DNA of 6,296 nucleotides from Pseudomonadota bacterium (GCA_023428295.1 JAEYYV010000068.1:1-6296); one strand, 5' to 3'. Counted from the first letter of the stretch, positions 1 to 6,175 are shown. Numbers and translations are program-made. Notes: generated by a model not told the origin, from the sequence alone.

Positions 1-227
1 GCCCCCCCCCCCGCGCGGTTCTTGGCCGCGTGCATGAGCCACGCGCCCGGGTTGTCCGGAATGCCGGACTCCGGCCACCTCTCGAGCGCGGTGACGAGCG
101 CGTCCTGTGCGAGCTCCTCGGCCGCGCCGACATCGCGCGTGATGCGAGCGAGGCCGGCGATCAGCCGTGCGCTCTCGATGCGCCACACGGCATCGATCGC
201 GCGCCGAACATCGTCTGGGCTCGTCAC
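1..227 (-). CDS. ECF42-type RNA polymerase sigma factor, 3' part missing
   Basis: This is the N-terminal part of an extracytoplasmic-function sigma factor, the RNA polymerase subunit that directs transcription to a small regulon. The visible ~70 residues begin VTSPDDVRRAIDAVWRIES and run through ARLIAGLARITRDVGAAEE, LAQDALVTALERWPESG and IPDNPGAWLMHAAKNRA. That is the sigma region 2 pattern typical of the ECF42 group, which carries a long C-terminal TPR-like extension (not visible here) and is usually linked to DGPF/YCII proteins. The assignment is from remembered family sequence. The GTG at 227 is chosen because it lies 24 nt after the upstream gene's stop and gives the usual N-terminus; no strong ribosome site precedes it. 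The gene should be co-transcribed with the DGPF gene. At the left edge the reading frame runs into four glycines encoded by a run of G, where the family normally continues with something like Ile/Leu-Asp, so the last few codons are suspect. Confidence 0.87.
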   Translation of the reverse strand, partial: MTSPDDVRRAIDAVWRIESARLIAGLARITRDVGAAEELAQDALVTALERWPESGIPDNPGAWLMHAAKNRAGGG

Positions 228-251
228 CTCGCGGATCAGAGCACAACCGCG

Positions 252-677
252 TCAGCGGAGCTTGGACGCGGCCTGCAGTTTCTCGCCGAGCGCGAGCGTC
301 TCGGCATCGGCCTCCGCGAACATCGGATCCGTCATCTCGTAGATCGGACGGATGTCGATGTCGCTGTCGGACAGCATCGGGTTCGGGCAGCGCTTCACCC
401 ACTCGACCGCTTCCTCGATCGACTTGACCTGCCACAGCCAGTAGCCCGCGACGAGCTCCTTGGTCTCCGTGAACGGACCATCGATCACCGTGCGCTCCTT
501 GCCCTTGAAGTGAACGCGCTTGCTCTGCGAGGTGGGCTTGAGCCCCGCGCCGTCGAGCATGATGCCCGCCTTCACGAGCTCCTCGTTGTACTTCATCATC
601 TCGGCGATCAGCTCCGCGCTCGCGGGCATGCCGGCTTCGGATTCCTTCGTAGCTTTGACAAAAACGACGACCTTCAT
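252..677 (-). CDS. DGPF/YCII-domain protein (YciI family)
   Basis: This is a small soluble protein of 141 residues, a usual length for the family. YCII domains have a dimeric alpha/beta fold related to ferredoxin-like enzymes; a catalytic role is suspected but not established for the DGPF subgroup. The hallmark motif is present as VIDGPFTETKE, with DGPF at residues 66-69, followed by AGYWLWQVKSIEEAVEW (78-94) and KRCPNP (95-100). The start is the ATG at 677: an AGGAGA ribosome site (683-688, read on the minus strand) lies 5 nt upstream, and the protein then opens MKVVVFVKAT as the family does. A longer reading from 749 is rejected because it would start inside the predicted promoter. The gene heads a two-gene unit with the ECF42 sigma factor. 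Genes of this type are typical ECF42 neighbours and proposed targets, so its expression is probably driven by that sigma factor. Confidence 0.93.
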   Translation of the reverse strand: MKVVVFVKATKESEAGMPASAELIAEMMKYNEELVKAGIMLDGAGLKPTSQSKRVHFKGKERTVIDGPFTETKELVAGYWLWQVKSIEEAVEWVKRCPNPMLSDSDIDIRPIYEMTDPMFAEADAETLALGEKLQAASKLR

Positions 678-682
678 GGGGT

Positions 683-688
683 TCTCCT
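683..688 (-). promoter_or_regulatory. Ribosome binding site of the DGPF/YCII gene
   Basis: On the minus strand this reads AGGAGA, a near-perfect Shine-Dalgarno sequence, with a 5-nt spacer to the ATG at 677. It fixes the start of the DGPF gene. It is the only strong ribosome site in the window, in contrast to the poorly marked starts of the other genes. Confidence 0.85.
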
Positions 689-721
689 GAGTTCCTGGTG
701 GCTTCTCGGTTTCATGCACGC

Positions 722-748
722 GACGAACGAAGCCGGGCCCGATCGACA
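722..748 (-). promoter_or_regulatory. Candidate ECF42-dependent promoter of the DGPF-sigma unit
   Basis: On the minus strand TGTCGA (748 to 743) is followed by a 17-nt spacer and CGTC (725 to 722). The bipartite consensus I recall for ECF42 sigma factors in Streptomyces is TGTCGA at -35 and CGA/TC at -10, found upstream of DGPF genes. Sequence, spacing, strand and position all fit. Transcription would start near 714-716, giving a leader of roughly 38 nt with the AGGAGA site. Because TCG-rich hexamers are common in this genome, the -35 element alone would mean little; the combination with the correct neighbour is what supports the call. Confidence 0.65.
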
Positions 749-811
749 CGCCGTCGAAACTTTCTTCGCGAATCGCCTAAGTGGCGACGATCGCGACGAT
801 AGTATGCCCGC

Positions 812-2455
812 GTGAGCCTTCCGTTACTCGCCGCGGGCGTGTTGGTCCTGCTCGTTCTCGGCTATCGGTTCTACGGACGGTTGATCGCACGGCACTACGC
901 GCTCGGTGCCACCACGGACACGCCGGCGCATCGCCACCGCGACGACATCGACTTCGTCCCGACCAAGCCCGCCTATCTGTTCGGCCAACACTTCAGCGCG
1001 ATCGCCGCCGCCGGGCCGATCGTGGGGCCGATCCTCGCCGCGCAGTACTTCGGCTGGCTGCCCGCGATCCTGTGGATCCTCTTCGGCGTCATCTTCATCG
1101 GCGCGGTTCACGACTTCACCACGCTCGTCGCATCCGTGCGCCACGACGCGAAGTCGATCGCCGAAGTCGCGAGGGTCAACCTCGGTCGCAACGCGTGGCG
1201 CGCGATGTTGATCTTCATCTGGCTCGCGCTGGTCTACGTGATCGTCGCGTTCGTGGATCTCACCGCCGGTGCGTTCACCACGAAGGCGCAGCCGGGCATC
1301 GTCTCGGACTTCGATCAGGGCGGCGCCGTCGCGATGGCGGGCGTCCTCTATCTCGCTCTCGCGCTCGTGATGGGGATCGTGGATCGCGTGTGGAAGCCCA
1401 AGCTGTGGATCCAGACGCTGATCTTCGTGCCGCTCATCTTTGTCGCCGTGTGGGTCGGCACGCAGTACTCCACGGTCCTCGCCGCCGATTGGCTCGTGTG
1501 GGTGGTGCTGATCCTCGCGTACTGCTTTGTCGCGTCGCTCACGCCGATGTGGCTGCTGTTGCAACCACGCGGCTACCTCGGCGGCTTCGTCCTCTACGCG
1601 GCGCTCGCGATCGGCACGCTCGGCATCTTCTTCGGCGGCTTCTCCATCGAGCGGCCCGCGTTCACCGGCTTCGAGCACGCGAAGGGCGGCATGCTGTTCC
1701 CGTTCTTGTTCGTGACGATCGCGTGCGGTGCGTGCTCCGGCTTCCACGGGCTCGTCTGCTCGGGCACCACGTCGAAGCAGATCGATCGCGAGCGCGACTG
1801 CCATCCGATCGGCTACGGCGCGATGCTCCTCGAGGCGTTCGTCGCGGTGATCGCGCTGGCCACCGTGATGATCGTCGCGCCGTCGTTCAAGGGCTCGCCC
1901 GACGCGATCTACGCGAACGGCATCGCGCGCTTCTTGAACGCGTTGACCGGACTCGATCCGGTGGTCGCCGCCACGTTCGGCGCGATGGTCCTGTCGACCT
2001 TCATCTTCGACACGCTCGACTCGGCGACGCGCCTCGGCCGCTACATTCTCCAGGAGCTGTTCGAGACGTCATCGAAGGTCTCGGGCTACGTCGCGACCGC
2101 GGCCACCGTGCTCGTGCCGCTCGCGTTCCTGTGGTTCGCGGGCAAGGGCAGCTTCACGAAGTTCTGGTCGCTGTTCGGCACGTCCAATCAGCTGCTCGCG
2201 GCGCTCTCGCTCCTCGCCATCACCGTGTGGCTGCATCGCCAGAAGAAGCCGATCTGGTACGTCGTGATCCCGATGGTGTTCGTGATGGCGGTGACCGTGG
2301 TCGCGCTCGCGCTGCAGGCCAAGGCGATCGTCGACTTCGCCGTGGGCTCGACGCAGTGGATCAACGGGCTCGTCTCGCTGATCCTGCTCGGCCTCGCCGT
2401 CGCGCTCGTGGTGTTCGCGGTGCGGTCGTGGAAGATCACGGCGCCGCCCGCTTAG
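812..2455 (+). CDS. cstA: Carbon-starvation protein CstA-family transporter
   Basis: This is an inner-membrane transporter of the CstA/BtsT family, which in enterobacteria imports pyruvate and has been linked to peptide uptake when carbon is short. The 547 residues are almost entirely membrane helices. Family landmarks in order are GYRFYGRLIARHYALG near residues 17-32, DFVPTKPAYLFGQHFSAI and AAAGPIVGPILAAQYFG after it, VHDFTTL, GACSGFHGLVCSGTTSKQID at 306-325, DTLDSATRLGRYILQE from 400, and SLFGTSNQLLAALSLL from 453. It is shorter than E. coli CstA or BtsT (about 700 residues), matching the short bacterial form. The GTG at 812 is the first start after the in-frame TAG at 800 and gives the expected N-terminus; no Shine-Dalgarno is visible. 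Two cysteines (308 and 316) sit where relatives I recall have other residues. It is convergent with the reductase gene. Whether it carries pyruvate, peptides or another substrate cannot be read from sequence. Confidence 0.95.
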   Translation: MSLPLLAAGVLVLLVLGYRFYGRLIARHYALGATTDTPAHRHRDDIDFVPTKPAYLFGQHFSAIAAAGPIVGPILAAQYFGWLPAILWILFGVIFIGAVHDFTTLVASVRHDAKSIAEVARVNLGRNAWRAMLIFIWLALVYVIVAFVDLTAGAFTTKAQPGIVSDFDQGGAVAMAGVLYLALALVMGIVDRVWKPKLWIQTLIFVPLIFVAVWVGTQYSTVLAADWLVWVVLILAYCFVASLTPMWLLLQPRGYLGGFVLYAALAIGTLGIFFGGFSIERPAFTGFEHAKGGMLFPFLFVTIACGACSGFHGLVCSGTTSKQIDRERDCHPIGYGAMLLEAFVAVIALATVMIVAPSFKGSPDAIYANGIARFLNALTGLDPVVAATFGAMVLSTFIFDTLDSATRLGRYILQELFETSSKVSGYVATAATVLVPLAFLWFAGKGSFTKFWSLFGTSNQLLAALSLLAITVWLHRQKKPIWYVVIPMVFVMAVTVVALALQAKAIVDFAVGSTQWINGLVSLILLGLAVALVVFAVRSWKITAPPA

Positions 2456-3675
2456 CGCACGTCGTCGGGGCGCATCTTCATGGTCGCGTACGCGGCGAGG
2501 AACTGCGCGGCTCCCTTTGCGAGCGCGAGCTTGCTCATCGGGATGCCCGCGAAGTCCTGCACGGCGACGCGGAACATCGAGGTGAGCCTCGGCATCAGGT
2601 ACTCCACCTTGTGCCGGCGCCGTCCATAGAACAGCTCGTACGCGAGGTGGCGAATGCGCAGCTGGAAGCCGAGGTGGTGCTTCTCGACCGCGCTGCGCCA
2701 GTCGCCGAAACGAAGGTTGTCGCGCTCGAACGCGCGCACGAGATACGGCGCGGCGACGGCTCCGTACTCGATCGCCTGGCCGATGCCTTCGCCGGTGGCG
2801 ATGTCGATGCCGGCCGCTTCACCGACGAGGAGCACGCGCGGCGATGCGATCTCGGCGCCCGGTTGCCAGCCGCGCTCGGCGAACTGCTTGATGCGATAGC
2901 GCTGGATGTCGAGGCCGCGCTCGGCGAGATACGCGGCGCAGCGCTTGCGCGCGTCGTCAGCGCCGAGTGTACGAATGACATACGCGCCGCGGCAGACGAG
3001 CGGCTTCCCGTCGACGATCGTCGGGAAGTCCCACGCGTAGCCGGCGAGATCGCGGCGCGCGAAGTCGAACACCACGGTGTCGCGCGGCATGTCGTCGGGG
3101 AGGTCCTCGGTGTCGAGCTCCACCACCTGCGCGCGGAGCTCGGGGCGCGGAAAGCCCGCTTGCTTGCGCACGATGCCCGAGACGCCGTCCGCGCCGACGA
3201 TCGCGCGCGCGCGATAGACATCCTCGGTCTCCGTGGTCACGCGCACGCGGGCCGCGTCGGATGCGCTCGAGGGAGGCAAGACGCGATCCGCCTCGTCGAC
3301 GAGCTCGATGCGTGCGACACCGCAGCCATCGCGAACCTCGATGCCGCGCGCGATCGCGACCTTGGCGAGCGCGTGATCGAACTCGACGCGCCGCACGACC
3401 GCGCCGAGATCGTCGACGGTGGTGACGACGGTGTCGTGCATCAGCTTCACGGCGAGCGAGGTGAGCGGCACCTTGGGGCAGTCGACCTCGACGCCGATCT
3501 TCGCGAGCAGCTTGAACGCACGCGCACCGACGCCGCCCGCGCAGATCTTCTCGCGCGGGTATGTCTCGCGCTCGAGGACCACCACGCGTAGCTGCGGCGC
3601 GATCGCGTGCAGGTGAAGCGCGGTGGACAGCCCGGCGGGGCCGCCTCCGACGATGACGAGGTCGACGTCGCGCAT
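2452..3675 (-). CDS. Geranylgeranyl reductase family FAD-dependent oxidoreductase
   Basis: This is a flavoprotein of the geranylgeranyl reductase family, whose members reduce double bonds of prenyl chains in chlorophyll precursors, archaeal-type lipids or quinones; related enzymes act on other hydrophobic substrates. In the 407 residues the FAD-binding Rossmann motif GGGPAG is at 10-15, with the ribose-binding acid at E35 and REKICAGGVG at 41-50. VGADG is at 160-164, the family signature GYAWDFP at 212-218, and the flavin-closing motif VGEAAG...TGEGI at 284-298. That last motif has Glu in place of the usual Asp (E286). There is no signal peptide. The ATG at 3675 is preceded directly by GTG (3678); a GGAAGG site at 3687-3692 fits the GTG slightly better (8 nt) than the ATG (11 nt), a one-residue ambiguity. 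A reading from 3699 is unlikely because it would swallow that site. The substrate is unknown. A role in lipid or quinone side-chain saturation is inferred from the family only. Confidence 0.9.
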   Translation of the reverse strand: MRDVDLVIVGGGPAGLSTALHLHAIAPQLRVVVLERETYPREKICAGGVGARAFKLLAKIGVEVDCPKVPLTSLAVKLMHDTVVTTVDDLGAVVRRVEFDHALAKVAIARGIEVRDGCGVARIELVDEADRVLPPSSASDAARVRVTTETEDVYRARAIVGADGVSGIVRKQAGFPRPELRAQVVELDTEDLPDDMPRDTVVFDFARRDLAGYAWDFPTIVDGKPLVCRGAYVIRTLGADDARKRCAAYLAERGLDIQRYRIKQFAERGWQPGAEIASPRVLLVGEAAGIDIATGEGIGQAIEYGAVAAPYLVRAFERDNLRFGDWRSAVEKHHLGFQLRIRHLAYELFYGRRRHKVEYLMPRLTSMFRVAVQDFAGIPMSKLALAKGAAQFLAAYATMKMRPDDVR

Positions 3676-3686
3676 CACGGTTGGGG

Positions 3687-3692
3687 CCTTCC
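3687..3692 (-). promoter_or_regulatory. Probable ribosome binding site of the reductase gene
   Basis: GGAAGG is read on the minus strand. It lies 8 nt before the GTG at 3678 and 11 nt before the ATG at 3675, and it argues against the upstream GTG at 3699. It falls in the 50-bp gap shared with the divergent amidohydrolase gene. Confidence 0.5.
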
Positions 3693-3725
3693 ATATCACG
3701 AGTGCGATCGCGGTACGTTCCCGCC

Positions 3726-5765
3726 ATGCAGAGGGTGCGGGCTATTGCAATCGTCGCCAGCGCGGTCAGTGGATGTGGTGGCGCTCCGGTCGAGGTGACG
3801 GGCACCAAGCACATCGATCTGGATGCCACGCGCGTCCAGAAGCACGTCTTTGTCGCGAGCGGTCGGCCATCCGGCACGTACGACATCGTGACCGCCATCG
3901 ACGGCACCATCTCCACGAAGCTGCACATCGTCGAGAACGGACGCGGGCCCGAGGTCGCCGCGAAGCTGCGGCTCGACGAGAACACGTGGACGCCCGTCGC
4001 GTTCGAAGCGGCTGGCACGCACACGATGGGCACCACGATCGACGAGCGGTTCCAGCTCGCGAACGGCGTGGCGCGGTGGAAGAGCGAGGAAGAGCAGGGC
4101 GAGAAAGCGGTGCAGGGCCCGGCGTACTTTCTGCCGATCGCCGACGGCCCCGTCTCGCCGTTCCTCGTGCCGGCGGCGCTGCACGCGGGCGGCTCGATCG
4201 CGCTTCTGCCCGCGGGCACCGCGAAGGTGACCAAGGTCGCGGATCTCACCGTCGGCGCGAACGGCGAGTCGCGCCTGCTCGACGGCTATCGCATCGACGG
4301 CTTGGGCCTCGCGCCGAGCTACGCGTGGTTCGAGCGCGCGACCGGTGCGTGGTTTGGCGAGGCGAACCAGTGGGCGAGCTTCGTGCCGCAAGGCTGGGAG
4401 GCCGCGATCGAGCCGATCGTCGCGAAGCAGCGGAGCCTCGATCGCGCGCATGACGAAGAGATCGCGAGAGCGAATGCGACGAGGCCGGACAGCGGCATCG
4501 CGTTCACCAACGCGCGCGTGCTCGACGTGGAGAAGGGCGTGTGGTTGAAGGATCAGACGGTGCTGGTCGTGGGCGACACGATCAAAGCGGTGGGACCGTC
4601 GAAGAGCGTGAAGATTCCCGAGGGCGTCGACACGCTGCCGATCGATGGCATGGGCGTCATCCCCGGCCTCATCGACATGCACTCGCACACGAGCGCCACC
4701 GATGGCGTCCTCGACATCGCCTCGGGCGTCACGCTCGTGCGCGATGTCGGCAACGTGCCCGACGAGCTCGATGATCTGAAGAAGCGCTTCGACGCGGGTG
4801 TCGCGGTCGGCCCGCACATCGTGCGCTACGGCTTCATCGAGGGGCGCGGCCCCAAGGCCGCCTCGTCGCACGTGACGGCGGAGACGCCGGAGGAAGCGAA
4901 GGCAGCGGTCGCCCAGTTTCAGAAGCGCGGGTACGAGGGCATCAAGATCTACAACTCGGTGAAGACCGAGCTCGTACCGCTGCTCGCGTCGGAGGCACAC
5001 GCGAAGGGCATGAAGGTCACCGGCCACATCCCGGTGCACATGCTCGCCCACGAGGCGGTGGCCGCCGGCTACGACGGCATCGAGCACATCAATATGCTGT
5101 TCCTGAACTTCTTCGCGACGAAGGAGACGGACACGCGCGATACGACGCGGTTCACGCTCGTCGGCGACAACGCGGCGGACCTCGATCTCGGCAGCGCGCC
5201 CGTGGCCGAGCTCGTCACGACGCTACGCGACAAGAAGATCGTCATCGATCCGACGCTGGCAGCGTTCGAGGATCTGTTCCTCGGCGTGCCCGGCAAGATC
5301 ACGCGCGGCCTCGAATCGACGGTGCCGCGCTTCCCCGTGCCGCTGCAACGCGAGTACTGGCTGACCGGCGGACTGCCCATGCCCGGCGACAAGCAGGCGC
5401 TGTATGCAAGGTCGTGGGACAAGCTGCTCGCGATGGTGAAGCTGCTCGTCGCATCCAAGGTGCCCGTGGTGCTCGGCACTGATCATGTGGGCGGCGTGAT
5501 GTTCCACCACGAGATGGAGCTGTTCGTGCGCGCGGGCATCGCACCGAAGGACGTGCTGCGCCTCGCGACGATCGAGTCGGCGCGCATCCTGGGACTCGAA
5601 ACGACGATCGGCACGATCACGGCTGGCAAGCGCGCGGACTTCGTGATCGTCGCGAGCGATCCACTCGCGAACATCGCGGACATTCGGAGGACCGTCTACA
5701 CGATGCGCGCGGGCGTTCTGTACAAGACCGACGCGCTGTATGCGGCAGCGAACGTCGCACCGTAG
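3726..5765 (+). CDS. Amidohydrolase-superfamily lipoprotein with N-terminal extension
   Basis: This is a metal-dependent hydrolase exported as a lipoprotein. The 679-residue product starts MQRVR, then a short hydrophobic stretch and the lipobox VSGC, with C17 as the lipidated residue. Gly follows it, so outer-membrane sorting is likely. Residues ~25-250 form an extension with no motif I can name. From ~257 the amidohydrolase begins (TNARVLDVEKG, then VIPGLIDMHSH). Likely metal ligands are H319 and H321 (HxH), K407 (GIKIYN, probable carbamylated Lys), H434, H454 (IEHINMLFLNFF) and D586 (GTDHVGG). That is a binuclear site of the prolidase/imidazolonepropionase-like type. GKRADFVIVASDPL closes the domain. 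The layout resembles uncharacterised amidohydrolases I recall from Xanthomonadales and sphingomonads. The ATG at 3726 is chosen because it alone opens with the signal peptide; no Shine-Dalgarno precedes it. Candidate substrates (prolyl dipeptides, cyclic amides) are guesses from the fold. Confidence 0.92.
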   Translation: MQRVRAIAIVASAVSGCGGAPVEVTGTKHIDLDATRVQKHVFVASGRPSGTYDIVTAIDGTISTKLHIVENGRGPEVAAKLRLDENTWTPVAFEAAGTHTMGTTIDERFQLANGVARWKSEEEQGEKAVQGPAYFLPIADGPVSPFLVPAALHAGGSIALLPAGTAKVTKVADLTVGANGESRLLDGYRIDGLGLAPSYAWFERATGAWFGEANQWASFVPQGWEAAIEPIVAKQRSLDRAHDEEIARANATRPDSGIAFTNARVLDVEKGVWLKDQTVLVVGDTIKAVGPSKSVKIPEGVDTLPIDGMGVIPGLIDMHSHTSATDGVLDIASGVTLVRDVGNVPDELDDLKKRFDAGVAVGPHIVRYGFIEGRGPKAASSHVTAETPEEAKAAVAQFQKRGYEGIKIYNSVKTELVPLLASEAHAKGMKVTGHIPVHMLAHEAVAAGYDGIEHINMLFLNFFATKETDTRDTTRFTLVGDNAADLDLGSAPVAELVTTLRDKKIVIDPTLAAFEDLFLGVPGKITRGLESTVPRFPVPLQREYWLTGGLPMPGDKQALYARSWDKLLAMVKLLVASKVPVVLGTDHVGGVMFHHEMELFVRAGIAPKDVLRLATIESARILGLETTIGTITAGKRADFVIVASDPLANIADIRRTVYTMRAGVLYKTDALYAAANVAP

Positions 5766-5814
5766 TCGCGAGGAAAACAGATCGCCGTCGCACGAGTCAC
5801 GCCGCGTCTCATGG

Positions 5815-5906
5815 TGTCGCGCGACAGCCTGCGACGCGAGCGACACGCGGGTTTCTCGACGAGAATTTGTGTACACCGCACGTCGTGCTCGTGTCTCCTG
5901 GAGACA
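5815..5906. promoter_or_regulatory. Palindrome-rich leader before the small lipoprotein gene
   Basis: The spacer after the amidohydrolase gene contains four perfect short palindromes. They are TGTCGCGCGACA (5815-5826), TTCTCG-A-CGAGAA (5853-5865), GTGTACAC (5869-5876) and TGTCTCC-T-GGAGACA (5892-5906). The last ends on the A of the predicted ATG. GCGAC also recurs at 5821, 5831 and 5840. Loops of 0-1 nt rule out ordinary RNA hairpins, so dimeric-repressor binding sites are the natural reading. In TCG/CG-rich DNA some short palindromes are expected by chance; the 13- and 15-bp ones are the less likely accidents. No -35/-10 pair or intrinsic terminator for the upstream gene is convincing. Confidence 0.3.
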
Positions 5907-6175
5907 TGCGCAACACGATTCTTGCTCTCGTCCTCTTCGTCTCCGCGTGCGCCAGCGGTCCCCGTCCGGTGAACGTTGCCGCGGTACGCACCGAGATCAA
6001 CCAGACCATCCAATCGTCCTCCGCGGATCGCACGGTGACGAGCATGGGGAAGACCTCGTACGAACGCGCGACCGTCTTCACCACGAACAAGGCCGGCGCT
6101 CGCCAGGAAGAGACCTGGGTCAAAGCGAATGGCTCGTGGCAGATGGAGAACTCGACCGCGATCAGCACGAACTGA
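5906..6175 (+). CDS. Small lipoprotein, possible shortened NTF2-like (DUF4440-type) protein
   Basis: This is an 89-residue predicted lipoprotein. MRNTILALVLFVSAC is a compact signal peptide ending in the lipobox VSAC (C15), followed by ASGPRPVN, so lipidation and probably outer-membrane or periplasmic anchoring are expected. The mature part has a short helix-like piece (VAAVRTEINQTIQSS), then strand-like segments (ERATVFTTN, RQEETWVKANGSWQMENSTAI). The last stretch resembles the final strands of DUF4440/SnoaL-type NTF2 folds, in which a Trp-containing 'k.nGsWqm' motif is common. The protein is shorter than a normal NTF2 domain (110-130 residues), as if the middle were missing. The ATG at 5906 is chosen for the signal peptide; TTG (5867) and GTG (5885, 5891) are possible earlier starts in frame. 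A GGAG lies only 2 nt before the ATG, which is poor spacing. The function is unknown. Confidence 0.68.
   Translation: MRNTILALVLFVSACASGPRPVNVAAVRTEINQTIQSSSADRTVTSMGKTSYERATVFTTNKAGARQEETWVKANGSWQMENSTAISTN

Noticed and set aside
678..749. A longer N-terminus for the DGPF protein starting at 749.
   Set aside because: It would start inside the ECF42-like promoter and ignore the strong AGGAGA site; the extra 24 residues do not resemble the family.
30..815. A 261-codon plus-strand frame over the sigma and DGPF genes.
   Set aside because: It is antisense to two recognisable genes and crosses their promoter region.
781..3591. A 936-codon open frame on the plus strand.
   Set aside because: It lies out of frame over the transporter gene and antisense to the reductase, reads as Arg/His/Ala-rich low-complexity sequence, and matches no family; long shadow frames are usual in DNA this G+C-rich.
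3681..3725. An upstream TTG start for the amidohydrolase at 3681.
   Set aside because: It would put 15 residues, several of them charged, before a clear lipoprotein signal peptide and extend into the divergent gene's leader.
2957..4249. A 430-codon minus-strand frame spanning the divergent gap.
   Set aside because: It is the out-of-frame shadow of the reductase plus antisense of the amidohydrolase, with an implausible Arg-rich C-terminal half.
3696..5087. A 463-codon minus-strand frame antisense to the amidohydrolase gene.
   Set aside because: Its composition is Arg/His/Asp-rich shadow sequence with no motif, while the opposite strand carries a complete hydrolase with all metal ligands.
5815..5826. 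TGTCGCGCGACA as an intrinsic terminator for the amidohydrolase gene.
   Set aside because: There is no loop and no T-run, so it cannot form a standard terminator hairpin.
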